Positions 1 to 7,895 of a DNA stretch of 64,000 nt are shown here, in pieces. Each line of letters starts with the position of its first letter. Positions within the stretch are counted from its first letter, which is position 1. The notes under the pieces are model-generated. The model did no database searches. It had not been told where the DNA came from and saw nothing but the letters and a program-made list of their open reading frames with translations. The stretch covers positions 186,001 through 250,000 of the forward strand of contig NZ_JANJOU010000004.1 of NCBI RefSeq assembly GCF_024594815.1, written 5' to 3'. A program made the position numbers and the translations under genes. This DNA comes from Roseomonas populi (GTDB lineage: Bacteria; Pseudomonadota; Alphaproteobacteria; Acetobacterales; Acetobacteraceae).

Positions 1-1075
1 GCGCGCCCAGCCGCTCCATCGTCGCCTCGACCACCCGGGCGATGTCCAGGAAGCCCAGGCGCCGGGTGAGAAACCGTTCCACCGCCACCTCGTTCGCCGC
101 ATTCAGGATGGTGGGGACCCCTGCCCCCGCCAGCAAGGCCTCCCGCGCGAGCCGCAGGGCGGGAAAGCGGGCCTCGTCGGGGGCGGAGAACTCCAGCCGG
201 CCCAGCGCGGCCAGATCCAGCCGCGGGACGTCGGCCTTCATGCGCCGGGGCCAGGCCAGGGCATGGGCAATCGGGGTCCGCATGTCCGGGGAGCCGAGAT
301 GGGCCAGCAGCGAGCCGTCAGCGTACTGCACCATCCCGTGCACGGTGGATTGCGGGTGGACCAGCACCTCGATCTGGGAAGGCTTGACGGGGAAGAGGCG
401 GGCGGCCTCGATGACCTCCAGTCCCTTATTGAACATGGTGGCGCTGTCGATGCTGATCTTGGCGCCCATGGACCAGACGGGGTGCTTCAGGGCGCGCTCG
501 GGCGTGGCGGCCCGCATCTCCGCCTCGCTTGACGTGCGGAAGGGGCCGCCGGACGCGGTGATAATGATCTTCTCGATCATCGTGGGGTCGCGGGCGTCCA
601 GCGCCTGGAAAACGGCGTTGTGCTCGGAGTCCACGGGCAGCAGCGTCACCCCGGCTTCCTTCACGGCGGCCAGAACGATGTCACCGGCGCAGACGAGCGC
701 CTCCTTGTTCGCGAGCGCGAGGGTGCCGCCGCGGCGGATCGAGGCCAGCGTCGGGCCGAGCCCCGCGGCGCCGACGATCGCGGCCATGGTCCAGTCGGCA
801 GGGCGGGAGGCGGCTTCCAGTACTGCCGCCTCGCCGGCCGCGGCCTCCACCCCGCTGCCGGCCAGGGCTTCGCGCAGGGCGGGCAGGCCGACGGGATCGG
901 CCAGCACGGCCACCCGGGCCCGGTACTTGCGTGCGCAGGCGGCCAGCGCGGCGGCGTCGCGGCCGGCGACCAGGGCCTCCACGGCGAACTCGCCCTCCGC
1001 CGCCTCGTCCAGCAGGGCCAGTGTGCTGCGCCCGACCGAGCCGGTGGCGCCGAGGATGGTGACTGTCTTGGTCAT
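1..1075 (-). CDS. dxr: 1-deoxy-D-xylulose 5-phosphate reductoisomerase (partial, C-terminus beyond left edge)
   Basis: This enzyme makes 2-C-methyl-D-erythritol 4-phosphate from DXP with NADPH, the committed step of the MEP isoprenoid pathway in the cytosol. The ATG at 1073-1075 is followed by an N-terminal Rossmann motif (ILGATGSVGRSTL), and the conserved VDSEHNAVFQ segment is encoded near 610-640. About 358 codons are present against a usual length near 390-400, so only the last few dozen residues are missing. It starts one base after the cdsA stop, so it is the distal gene of the rpsB-tsf-pyrH-frr-uppS-cdsA-dxr run and is probably translated from the same transcript. The identification is secure. 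Confidence 0.96.
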   Translation of the reverse strand, partial: MTKTVTILGATGSVGRSTLALLDEAAEGEFAVEALVAGRDAAALAACARKYRARVAVLADPVGLPALREALAGSGVEAAAGEAAVLEAASRPADWTMAAIVGAAGLGPTLASIRRGGTLALANKEALVCAGDIVLAAVKEAGVTLLPVDSEHNAVFQALDARDPTMIEKIIITASGGPFRTSSEAEMRAATPERALKHPVWSMGAKISIDSATMFNKGLEVIEAARLFPVKPSQIEVLVHPQSTVHGMVQYADGSLLAHLGSPDMRTPIAHALAWPRRMKADVPRLDLAALGRLEFSAPDEARFPALRLAREALLAGAGVPTILNAANEVAVERFLTRRLGFLDIARVVEATMERLGA

Positions 1076-1076
1076 G

Positions 1077-1964
1077 CTACCGCCAGAGGGCGCCACCATA
1101 GCCGAGGATCAGGGCGAGGAGCATGGCGGCGGGCGCTGCGGCGAGCAGCCCGTCCAGCCGGTCCAGCAGCCCCCCGTGGCCGGGGATGAGGCTGGAGGTG
1201 TCCTTCACCTTGAACTGGCGCTTGATGGCGGATTCGAAGAGGTCGCCGGCCTGGGTGGCGATGGCGAGGATGGCGGCCACCGCGGCGGCGCGCCAGGAAC
1301 TGCCGGGGGCAAGGAAGGGCGCGACCGCGGCACCGATGCCCATCGCGAGCAGGAGCCCGCCCGCAGCGCCGGTCCAGGTCTTGCCCGGCGAGACCTGGGG
1401 CCAGAGCTTCGGCCCGCCCAGCGCGCGGCCGGCCATGTAGCCGCCGATGTCGCTGGCCCAGACGGTGAGAAGGAGGAAGAGCAGGTTCGCCCGACCGGCC
1501 TCGTTCTCGTGCCTCAGCTCGATGAGGCAGAGGAAGGCGACGCCGATGTAGAGCACGCCCAGAGCGAGGCGCAGGGCCGGCTGGGCCGGCCGGTCCCGCC
1601 CGCGAAGACGTTCCGCCCAGGCCCAGGTGAGGAGGAAGCCGCCCACCAGCACGATCCAGGCGGTCAGCGGAAGTTCCGCGACGGAAAGGGCCCCTGCGAC
1701 GAAGACGGCCGCCGGCACGCCCGCCCCGGGCAGCCGCGCCGTCCGCAACCCGCAGAGATGGACCCATTCCCAGGTAAGGATCGCCGCCGCGACGGAGAGC
1801 AGCAGTGTGTAGGCGTTGGCGCCCAGCCAGACGCAGAGGAGCGCCGCCGGCCCCAGCACCAGGGCGGAGAGAACGCGCTTCCGGAGGTCCCGCCAGTCCT
1901 TGCCGGGCTTGGCGCCGGGCTGCGAACCGGGGTTCGGGCCGGGCCTCGGCGCCGGCTCAGCCAT
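1077..1964 (-). CDS. cdsA: Phosphatidate cytidylyltransferase (CDP-diacylglycerol synthase)
   Basis: CdsA makes CDP-diacylglycerol from phosphatidate and CTP at the inner membrane, the branch point of phospholipid synthesis. The 295-residue protein has several hydrophobic spans and ends with the family signature SAIKRQFKVKD followed by PGHGG and LDRLD (from about residue 245). The open frame extends further upstream, but ATG 1962-1964 (MAEPAPRP) is preferred: it overlaps the end of uppS by 8 bp, and the extension has no hydrophobic or conserved content. A proline-rich stretch of about 20 residues precedes the first helix. Confidence 0.95.
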   Translation of the reverse strand: MAEPAPRPGPNPGSQPGAKPGKDWRDLRKRVLSALVLGPAALLCVWLGANAYTLLLSVAAAILTWEWVHLCGLRTARLPGAGVPAAVFVAGALSVAELPLTAWIVLVGGFLLTWAWAERLRGRDRPAQPALRLALGVLYIGVAFLCLIELRHENEAGRANLLFLLLTVWASDIGGYMAGRALGGPKLWPQVSPGKTWTGAAGGLLLAMGIGAAVAPFLAPGSSWRAAAVAAILAIATQAGDLFESAIKRQFKVKDTSSLIPGHGGLLDRLDGLLAAAPAAMLLALILGYGGALWR

Positions 1965-2706
1965 TCCGCGCGCCGAAGCGGCGGTCGCGGCGGTGGAATT
2001 CGGCGATGGCCTCGCGCAGGTGCTCGGCCCCGTAATCCGGCCAGAGAACAGGCTGGAAGACCAGCTCCGCATAGGCCGCCTGCCAGAGCAGGAAGTTGGA
2101 GATGCGCTGCTCCCCGGAGGTGCGGATGATCAGGTCCGGGTCCGGCATTCCCGCCGTGTCCAGGTGCCGCGCCAGGGTGGCCTCGTCGATGGCGTCGGGG
2201 GCGATCTCCCCGGTGGCGATGCGCAGGGCCAGGCGGCGAGCCGCCGCCGTGATCTCGGCGCGGCCGCCATAGGAGAGGGCGACGTTAAGGTTCAGCCGAG
2301 TATTCCCCGCCGTATCGGCCTCGGCCCGCTCGATCTCGGCCAGCATTCCCGGGCCGAAGGCGGCGCGGTCCCCAATGACGCGGAGGCGCACACCGTTATC
2401 CACGAGCTGCCGGACCTCGTGGCGGAGGTAGTGGCGCATCAGCCCGGTCAGGTCCCGCACCTCGTCGGCCGGGCGGCGCCAGTTCTCACTGCTGAAGGCG
2501 AAGAGGGTGAGCCAGGACACGCCCTGCTGCCCCGCCGCCTCCACGGCACGGCGAGTCGCCTCCGCCCCTGCCTTGTGGCCGAGGGCGCGCGGCACGCCGC
2601 GGGCGGCGGCCCAGCGCCCGTTCCCATCCATGATGATGCCGACATGGACGGGTGCGGGCGGGGCGTTGCCCCCGGCGGTGAGGACGGGCTGTGTCGCGGC
2701 GCTCAT
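1957..2706 (-). CDS. uppS: Isoprenyl transferase (undecaprenyl diphosphate synthase)
   Basis: This cis-prenyltransferase condenses isopentenyl diphosphate onto farnesyl diphosphate to give undecaprenyl diphosphate, the lipid carrier for peptidoglycan and O-antigen. The 249-residue protein carries HVGIIMDGNGRWA with the catalytic Asp at residue 27, then the internal FAFSSENWRRP motif and a C-terminal DLIIRTSGEQRISNFLLWQ segment, all diagnostic. It sits between frr and cdsA as in most Alphaproteobacteria. Its stop codon lies inside the start region of cdsA, suggesting translational coupling. Confidence 0.97.
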   Translation of the reverse strand: MSAATQPVLTAGGNAPPAPVHVGIIMDGNGRWAAARGVPRALGHKAGAEATRRAVEAAGQQGVSWLTLFAFSSENWRRPADEVRDLTGLMRHYLRHEVRQLVDNGVRLRVIGDRAAFGPGMLAEIERAEADTAGNTRLNLNVALSYGGRAEITAAARRLALRIATGEIAPDAIDEATLARHLDTAGMPDPDLIIRTSGEQRISNFLLWQAAYAELVFQPVLWPDYGAEHLREAIAEFHRRDRRFGARNG

Positions 2707-2719
2707 GGCAGTGGACGGC

Positions 2720-3292
2720 TCAGACGGCCTTGATGTCCTTCTCTTTCTCAGACAGCGCGGCGTCCACCTTCTTCACGTACTCATCCGTCAGCTTCTGCAC
2801 GTCGTCGGACCAGCGCTTGGCGTCGTCCTTGGAGATCTCGGACTTCGTCTCCCAGCCCTTGATCGTCTCCATCCCGTCGCGGCGCACGCCGCGGACGGAG
2901 ACCTTCGTCGCTTCGGAGTACTTGGCGGCCTGCTTCGCCAGCTCGTTGCGGCGCTCCTGCGTCAGCGGCGGGAGGGGCACACGGATGACCTGGCCCTCGG
3001 CCTGGGGGTTCAGGCCGAGGTTGGAGTCGCGGATCGCGACCTCCACCTGCTTGGTGATCGTGCGATCGAAGACCTGCACGGAGAGCAGCCCGGGGCCGGC
3101 GACGGAGATATTGGCAACCTGGTTCAGCGGCTGGTTCGTGCCGTAGGCCTCGACGCGGATCGGCTCCAGCAGCGCGGGGCTCGCGCGCCCGGTGCGAAGG
3201 CCGGAGAACTCCTTCTTCAGGGTCTCCATGGCGCCGTCCATGCGACGCACCAGGTCCTTTCGCAGGTCGGGGAAGTTCGGCGGGGCGGCCAT
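2720..3292 (-). CDS. frr: Ribosome-recycling factor
   Basis: RRF works with EF-G to split post-termination ribosomes. The 190-residue product (family about 185) shows the hallmark LRTGRASPALLEPI near residue 33 and the domain II/I junction IRVPLPPLTQERRNEL. It is 13 bp upstream of uppS and 10 bp downstream of pyrH on the same strand, so it is part of the translation/nucleotide operon. The ATG at 3290-3292 leads directly into MAAPPNFPDLRKDL; nothing upstream is in frame and conserved. Confidence 0.97.
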   Translation of the reverse strand: MAAPPNFPDLRKDLVRRMDGAMETLKKEFSGLRTGRASPALLEPIRVEAYGTNQPLNQVANISVAGPGLLSVQVFDRTITKQVEVAIRDSNLGLNPQAEGQVIRVPLPPLTQERRNELAKQAAKYSEATKVSVRGVRRDGMETIKGWETKSEISKDDAKRWSDDVQKLTDEYVKKVDAALSEKEKDIKAV

Positions 3293-3302
3293 GGCGTGTC
3301 CC

Positions 3303-4022
3303 TCAGCTCTCGTGAACCGTCGTGAACTTGCCCTCGCCCTTCATGACGGCGGTGAAGGCACCGGGTTCGTGGATGTTGAAGACAATGATCGGAAGCTTGT
3401 TCTCGCGGGCCAGAGAGATGGCGGCGGCATCCATCACGGCCAGGTCGCGGGCCAGCATGTCCAGATAGGTGAGCGCGTCGTAGCGCTCGGCGGCCGGGTC
3501 CTTGCGCGGGTCGGCGGTGTAGACGCCGTCCACCTGCGTGCCCTTCAAAAGGGCGTCGCAGCCCATCTCGGCGGCGCGGAGCGCGGCGGCGGTATCGGTG
3601 GTGAAGAAGGGGTTGCCCGTACCGGCAGCAAAGATCACCACCCGCCCCTTCTCCATGTGCCGCACGGCGCGGCGGCGGATGAAGGGCTCGCAGAGGCTGG
3701 CCATGGGAATGGCGGACTGGACGCGGGTGGGCACGCCCGCCTTCTCCAGCGCGTTCTGCATCGCCAGCGCGTTGATGACGGTGGCCAGCATGCCCATGCC
3801 GTCGGCCTGGGCGCGGTCCATCCCGGCGGCGGCGCCGGAGACGCCGCGGAAAATGTTGCCCCCGCCGATGACCAGCCCGACCTGGATGTCCAGCCGCGTC
3901 ACCGCCGCAATGTCCTCGGCGATGGCCGTTACGGTATTGCTGTCCAGCCCGTACTGGCCGGAGCCCATCAAGGCCTCCCCCGAGACCTTCAGCAGGACGC
4001 GCTTGTAGCGAGGGGAGGTCAT
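3303..4022 (-). CDS. pyrH: Uridylate kinase
   Basis: PyrH phosphorylates UMP to UDP in pyrimidine synthesis and is usually a GTP-activated, UTP-inhibited hexamer. The 239-residue protein begins [20 protein letters not shown] and contains [23 protein letters not shown] and the ADPRKDP segment typical of the amino-acid kinase fold. The open frame continues upstream for 47 codons, but that part lacks family similarity and covers intergenic hairpins, so ATG 4020-4022 is chosen. The gap to tsf is 159 bp and holds three inverted repeats, described separately. Confidence 0.96.
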   Translation of the reverse strand: MTSPRYKRVLLKVSGEALMGSGQYGLDSNTVTAIAEDIAAVTRLDIQVGLVIGGGNIFRGVSGAAAGMDRAQADGMGMLATVINALAMQNALEKAGVPTRVQSAIPMASLCEPFIRRRAVRHMEKGRVVIFAAGTGNPFFTTDTAAALRAAEMGCDALLKGTQVDGVYTADPRKDPAAERYDALTYLDMLARDLAVMDAAAISLARENKLPIIVFNIHEPGAFTAVMKGEGKFTTVHES

Positions 4023-4098
4023 TCTTCTCTGCGGTCCCGGGCGGCTGGCGAAATTAGAAGGCACGGCCCGCCACGGCAAGGCGCCGGACCGGGAGGCG

Positions 4099-4174
4099 GA
4101 TCGCCGGGCGATAAACGTCCGGCGATCGGTCGTCCCGGCACGCCGGGACGGGTGGCCGGGCACGTGGCCCGGCC
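4099..4174. repeat. Three tandem inverted repeats between tsf and pyrH
   Basis: Three perfect inverted repeats lie side by side. Arms at 4099-4107/4119-4127 (9 bp, 11-nt loop), 4131-4138/4143-4150 (8 bp, 4-nt loop) and 4154-4161/4167-4174 (8 bp, 5-nt loop). Read on the minus strand they fall immediately after the tsf stop and about 75 bp before pyrH. No T-run follows, so a classic intrinsic terminator is unlikely; 3'-end protection of the rpsB-tsf message, attenuation or a REP-like element are possible. Confidence 0.6.
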
Positions 4175-4181
4175 AGCGAAC

Positions 4182-5096
4182 TCAGCCGGCCGTGCCGGCT
4201 GCGGCGGCCACCTCGGCGGCGAAGTCCGAGGTCTCCTTCTCGATGCCCTCGCCGAGCTGGAAGCGGGCAAAGCCCTTCAGCACCGCGCCGGACTTCTGGA
4301 CCACGGCCTTCACGCGGCTCTCGCCGTCATGCACCCAGACCTGCTCCAGCAGCACCACTTCCTCGTAGTACTTGCGGATGCGGCCCTCGACCATCTTCTC
4401 GATGACCGCGGGGGGCTTGCCGGAGGCCTGGGCCTGCTCGGTCAGCACCGCGCGCTCGCGCTCCAGGGCGGAGTTGTCCACGGCGGAAACGTCCAGCGCC
4501 TCGGGGCGGGCAGCCGCCACGTGCATGCCGATCTGGCGGCCCAGCGTCAGCACCGCGTCGTCGCCGTTCGGGGCCTCGAGGGCCGCGAGCACGCCGATCT
4601 TGCCCAGGCCCGGCTTCACGGCCGAGTGGACGTAGGTGGCGACGGCACCCGAACCCACGGACAGGACGCGAGCGCGGCGGATAGACATGTTCTCGCCGAT
4701 CGTGGCGATCAGGCGGGTGACCTCGTCGGCCACGGTGTGGCCGGCGCCGGGGTACTGGGCGGCCTTGATGGCCTCCACGTCCTCGCCGACCTCGAGGGCG
4801 ACCTTGGCCACCGTCTCGACCAGGCCCTGGAACTGCTCGTTGCGGGCCACGAAGTCGGTCTCGGCGTTCACCTCGACCATGGCGGCCTTCGTGCCGGCGG
4901 CGGCAACGCCCACCAGGCCCTCGGCAGCCACGCGACCGGACTTCTTGGCGGCGGCGGACAGGCCCTTCTTGCGCAGCCAGTCGATCGCGGCCTCCGCGTC
5001 GCCATTGCTCTCCACCAGGGCCTTCTTGACGTCCATCATGCCCGCGCCGGTCTTCTCGCGCAGGTCGCGGACCATGGCTGCCGTGATCTCGGCCAT
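4182..5096 (-). CDS. tsf: Translation elongation factor Ts
   Basis: EF-Ts is the nucleotide exchange factor for EF-Tu. The 304-residue product starts [20 protein letters not shown] and continues with the MMDVKKAL element and [11 protein letters not shown], the signature region contacting EF-Tu. The longer open frame upstream (to 5426) overlaps the rpsB 3' end and lacks family features. ATG 5094-5096 has the purine-rich ACGGGAAGACGAGAG just upstream, which supports this start. The gene follows rpsB by 154 bp, the standard pairing. Confidence 0.97.
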   Translation of the reverse strand: MAEITAAMVRDLREKTGAGMMDVKKALVESNGDAEAAIDWLRKKGLSAAAKKSGRVAAEGLVGVAAAGTKAAMVEVNAETDFVARNEQFQGLVETVAKVALEVGEDVEAIKAAQYPGAGHTVADEVTRLIATIGENMSIRRARVLSVGSGAVATYVHSAVKPGLGKIGVLAALEAPNGDDAVLTLGRQIGMHVAAARPEALDVSAVDNSALERERAVLTEQAQASGKPPAVIEKMVEGRIRKYYEEVVLLEQVWVHDGESRVKAVVQKSGAVLKGFARFQLGEGIEKETSDFAAEVAAAAGTAG

Positions 5097-5172
5097 CTCT
5101 CGTCTTCCCGTCTGTGGGGCGGCGTGACCCCGGGGCGGCCCGGGGCGATTCGTGCCGCCGCTGTATGCGACA

Positions 5173-5199
5173 CGCCGGGGCAGCCCTGCCACCCCGGCG
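5173..5199. repeat. Inverted repeat in the rpsB-tsf spacer
   Basis: A perfect 8-bp inverted repeat (arms 5173-5180 and 5192-5199, 11-nt loop) lies in the 154-bp spacer between rpsB and tsf. On the minus strand it follows the rpsB stop by about 50 bp and is not followed by a T-run. It could reduce read-through into tsf or stabilise the rpsB end; this role is inference. Confidence 0.4.
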
Positions 5200-5250
5200 C
5201 GTTCATGTCCTTGCGAGCCCGGCAGGAAGCCCCGCCCGGCCCGCGGGTGA

Positions 5251-6174
5251 TCAGCCGGCGTTGTTGCCGTCGTCGCGGTTGTTCTGGACCATCTGCTCCA
5301 GGCTCTCGCGGTCCACGCCCGAGGTCGGGGAGGACTGCACCGCGCCCTCGAGCACCGGCACGTCGGCCACCTCAGCGCCGCCGAGGGTCTCGGGAACGGC
5401 GCCGGCGCCCGGCAGGCCGCTGTCATCCGGCATCACGTCGGTCGGCAGGTCGGCCTGGGCGCCGACATCCATGCCGGAGGCGGAGAGCTCGGCGGAGATG
5501 CCGTCGAACACGGCGGCGGCCATCATATCGCAGTACAGGTTGATAGCGCGGATCGCGTCGTCATTGCCCGGGATCGGGAAAGCCACGCCGCTCGGGTCCG
5601 CGTTGGAGTCGCACACCGCGATCACGGGGATGCCGAGCTTGTTGGCCTCCTCGATCGCCAGCTTCTCCTTGATCGTGTCGATCACGAAGATCAGGTCGGG
5701 CAGGCCGCCCATCTCGCGGATGCCGCCGAGGGCGCGGTCCAGCTTCTCGCGCTCACGGGTCAGCATCAGGATCTCCTTCTTGGTGAGACCCTGGGTGTTG
5801 CCGGCCAGCTGCTCGTCCATCTGCTTCAGGCGCTTGATGGAGCCGGTGATGGTCTTCCAGTTGGTGAGCATGCCGCCCAGCCAGCGGTGGTTCACGTAGT
5901 ACTGGCCGCAGCGGGTCGCCGCCTCGGCCACGTAGTCGGCCGCCGCCTTCTTCGTGCCCACGAAGAGCACGCGGCCGCCACCGGCCACCACGTCGCGCAC
6001 GGTGCGCAGGGCGCGGTCCATCAGCGGCACGGTCTGCTGCAGGTCCAGGATGTGCACCTGGTTGCGCACGCCGAAGATGTAGGGGGCCATCTTCGGGTTC
6101 CACCGGCGGGTGTGGTGGCCGAAGTGGACGCCGGCCTCGAGCAGGCCGCGCAGGGTAACCTCAGGCATCGCCAT
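5251..6174 (-). CDS. rpsB: 30S ribosomal protein S2 with C-terminal extension
   Basis: S2 is assembled late onto the 30S subunit and helps recruit S1. The core is typical: [35 protein letters not shown] and [12 protein letters not shown]. At 307 residues it is roughly 60 longer than the common 240-250. The extra C-terminal segment (from about residue 238) is acidic and low in complexity, ending [10 protein letters not shown]. The start at 6172-6174 (MAMPEV) is favoured because AAGGA lies 8 nt upstream; ATG 6166-6168 is an alternative. It heads the operon leading to dxr. Confidence 0.96.
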   Translation of the reverse strand: MAMPEVTLRGLLEAGVHFGHHTRRWNPKMAPYIFGVRNQVHILDLQQTVPLMDRALRTVRDVVAGGGRVLFVGTKKAAADYVAEAATRCGQYYVNHRWLGGMLTNWKTITGSIKRLKQMDEQLAGNTQGLTKKEILMLTREREKLDRALGGIREMGGLPDLIFVIDTIKEKLAIEEANKLGIPVIAVCDSNADPSGVAFPIPGNDDAIRAINLYCDMMAAAVFDGISAELSASGMDVGAQADLPTDVMPDDSGLPGAGAVPETLGGAEVADVPVLEGAVQSSPTSGVDRESLEQMVQNNRDDGNNAG

Positions 6175-6290
6175 GGGGCGTGTCCTTCCTTCCGATCAGA
6201 TCCGGTTGGGCCTCCGCGGCGCTGTGCTTCCCTGGCGGGAAGACCGGACCCTTGCCGCGTATCTCGGAAGGGCGCGCCGCGTGCGGATTT

Positions 6291-6319
6291 GCCGGGCGCG
6301 GAAGGATTCCGCGCCCGGC
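6291..6319. repeat. 13-bp perfect hairpin between the TerB-like gene and rpsB
   Basis: Arms 6291-6303 and 6307-6319 are perfectly complementary with a 3-nt loop, a very stable stem of mostly G-C pairs. On the minus strand it lies about 40 bp after the stop of the upstream hypothetical gene and about 117 bp before rpsB. There is no following T-run. It may terminate the upstream gene, or form part of the rpsB leader if transcription starts above it. Confidence 0.55.
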
Positions 6320-6359
6320 GGGCCGCATATGGCACGCGCGAGGCGGCCGGGCAAGGCCT

Positions 6360-6917
6360 TCAGGAGGCCAGGGCGGCCTCCAGCCGCGCCAGCGCCGCCT
6401 TCTCCGGGGCGGAGATCCCGCCCAGCAGCCCGAGCAGGCCGCCCTTGGCCTCGGCTAGCTGCAGCGCCCGGTCCATCACCCGCTTCCGCAGGGCGCCGCG
6501 GGCCTCCGGGCCCAGGGCGTGGACGTAGTCGGTCCAGGCGGCGAGCAGCGCCGCCGGCGGCGGCTGGGCCAGCCAGCGAGAGAGAAGGGCCTGGCCGTCG
6601 CTGCCGGAATCCAGCCCAACGGCATGGGCGGCGTCCAGCACCGCCCGGCGCTCCCGGTCGCCCATCATCCCGTCGGCCCAGGCGACCACGACCAGCGGCA
6701 CGATGGAAAGGGCCGCGACCGTGCCGCTGCCGATTCCCTGTGCCACGAGCCGGTCCAGCAGCGCCGGGTCCTTCAGCCCGGAGGCCTCTGCCAGCCGGTC
6801 CCGCTCCGACTTCCCGGGATCACTGGCGCGGAGGCGGCGGATCAGCTCGTCGCTCTGCTGGGCGAAGAACGCCTCCTCCAGCGCGCGGCGGCGATCGTCC
6901 AGGAAGTCCCTGCTCAT
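6360..6917 (-). CDS. Hypothetical protein, possibly TerB-like
   Basis: This is a 185-residue cytosolic protein I do not recognise firmly. The N-terminal third is charged and helical (MSRDFLDDRRRALEEAFFAQQ). The middle has an alanine-rich hydrophobic helix followed by VVVAWADGMMGDRERRAVLD, which resembles the acidic helix-turn of TerB/tellurite-resistance-type helical bundles (AWADG...E/R). The C-terminus is alanine/leucine-rich. ATG 6915-6917 is chosen because the frame upstream runs antisense into the neighbouring nitroreductase. It is divergent from the nitroreductase gene. The TerB relation is a weak, motif-level inference. Confidence 0.72.
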   Translation of the reverse strand: MSRDFLDDRRRALEEAFFAQQSDELIRRLRASDPGKSERDRLAEASGLKDPALLDRLVAQGIGSGTVAALSIVPLVVVAWADGMMGDRERRAVLDAAHAVGLDSGSDGQALLSRWLAQPPPAALLAAWTDYVHALGPEARGALRKRVMDRALQLAEAKGGLLGLLGGISAPEKAALARLEAALAS

Positions 6918-7061
6918 GACCTTCTCCCTCTTGGCGGCGCCCTCGACGGGGCCCCTTACCAAAGGAAGGTTGGGTCCGACGGCCTCCGCTTCCAATGGGT
7001 GGGCCTGGGATTGGCGCGATGGCAGTCTGCGCCGCGACACGCGCCCACAGGACCAGACCAC

Positions 7062-7889
7062 GTGACAGATCCCGCCGAGACCTCCTCCCCCGCCCTGGAG
7101 CTTCGCTACGGCACCCCCGGCCTGCCGCCCGGGCCTAGCAATCCGGTGATCAACGCGATCCTCGCCCACCGGTCCTACCGCCACTTCCTCGACCGTTCGC
7201 TGGAACCCGGGGCGCTGGAGACGATCGTGGCGGCCGCCTCCTCCGCCCCCTCCTCCTCCAACATGCAGACCTGGAGCGTGGTGGCGGTGGAGGACCCCGG
7301 CCGGAAGGACCGGCTGGCGACGCTGGCCGGGAACCAGGGCTTTATCCGCCAGGCTCCTCTCTTCCTGTGCTGGATCGCGGACCTGTCGCGCCTGGAGCGG
7401 ATGGGAGAGGCGCACCAGCAACGCCTGGCGGGGCTGGACTACCTGGAGAGCTTCATGGTGGCGCTGGTGGACGCCGCCCTGGCCTCTCAGAACGCGCTGG
7501 TGGCCGCCGAATCGATCGGGCTGGGCGGGGTCTATGTCGGCGGGCTGCGGAACCGGCCGAAGGAGGTTGCGGCGGAGCTGAACCTTCCGCCCAAGGCCTT
7601 CGGAGCCTTCGGCATGGCGATCGGCTGGCCCGATCCGGCCGCGCGCGCCGAGGTGAAGCCCCGCCTGCCGCAATCCCTGGTGCTGCACCGCGAGACCTAC
7701 GGCATGGCCGGAGAGGACGCCGCCGTGGCGGGCTATGACGAGGTCCTGGCCGGCTTCTCCGAGGAGAACGGCATGGGGCGGGCGGACTGGACGGGGCGGA
7801 TGCTGAAGCGCGTGGCCGGCCCGGAATCCCTCAGCGGCCGCCACACCATGACGGAGACGCTGAGGGCGATGGGGTTCCCGCTGAAGTAG
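7062..7889 (+). CDS. Nitroreductase family NADPH-dependent oxidoreductase (NfsA/FRP-like)
   Basis: A 275-residue FMN oxidoreductase of the nitroreductase superfamily. NPVINAILAHRSYRHFLDRS with the conserved RSxR near residue 35 matches the phosphate-binding start of NfsA/FRP enzymes; SSAPSSSNMQTWSVV is the FMN-binding loop; GLGGVYVGGLRN and FGAFGMAIGWP are the typical later elements. Substrates could be nitroaromatics, quinones or free flavin; none can be chosen from sequence. The start is GTG at 7062-7064, because the frame upstream overlaps the divergent hypothetical gene antisense. It converges on dnaE with a 6-bp gap. Confidence 0.88.
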   Translation: MTDPAETSSPALELRYGTPGLPPGPSNPVINAILAHRSYRHFLDRSLEPGALETIVAAASSAPSSSNMQTWSVVAVEDPGRKDRLATLAGNQGFIRQAPLFLCWIADLSRLERMGEAHQQRLAGLDYLESFMVALVDAALASQNALVAAESIGLGGVYVGGLRNRPKEVAAELNLPPKAFGAFGMAIGWPDPAARAEVKPRLPQSLVLHRETYGMAGEDAAVAGYDEVLAGFSEENGMGRADWTGRMLKRVAGPESLSGRHTMTETLRAMGFPLK

Positions 7890-7895
7890 CGGTTC

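Noticed and set aside
42-2129. 695-codon open frame on the plus strand
   Set aside because: It is antisense to dxr and cdsA, has no domain and Ala/Arg/Gly-only composition; a GC-driven shadow.
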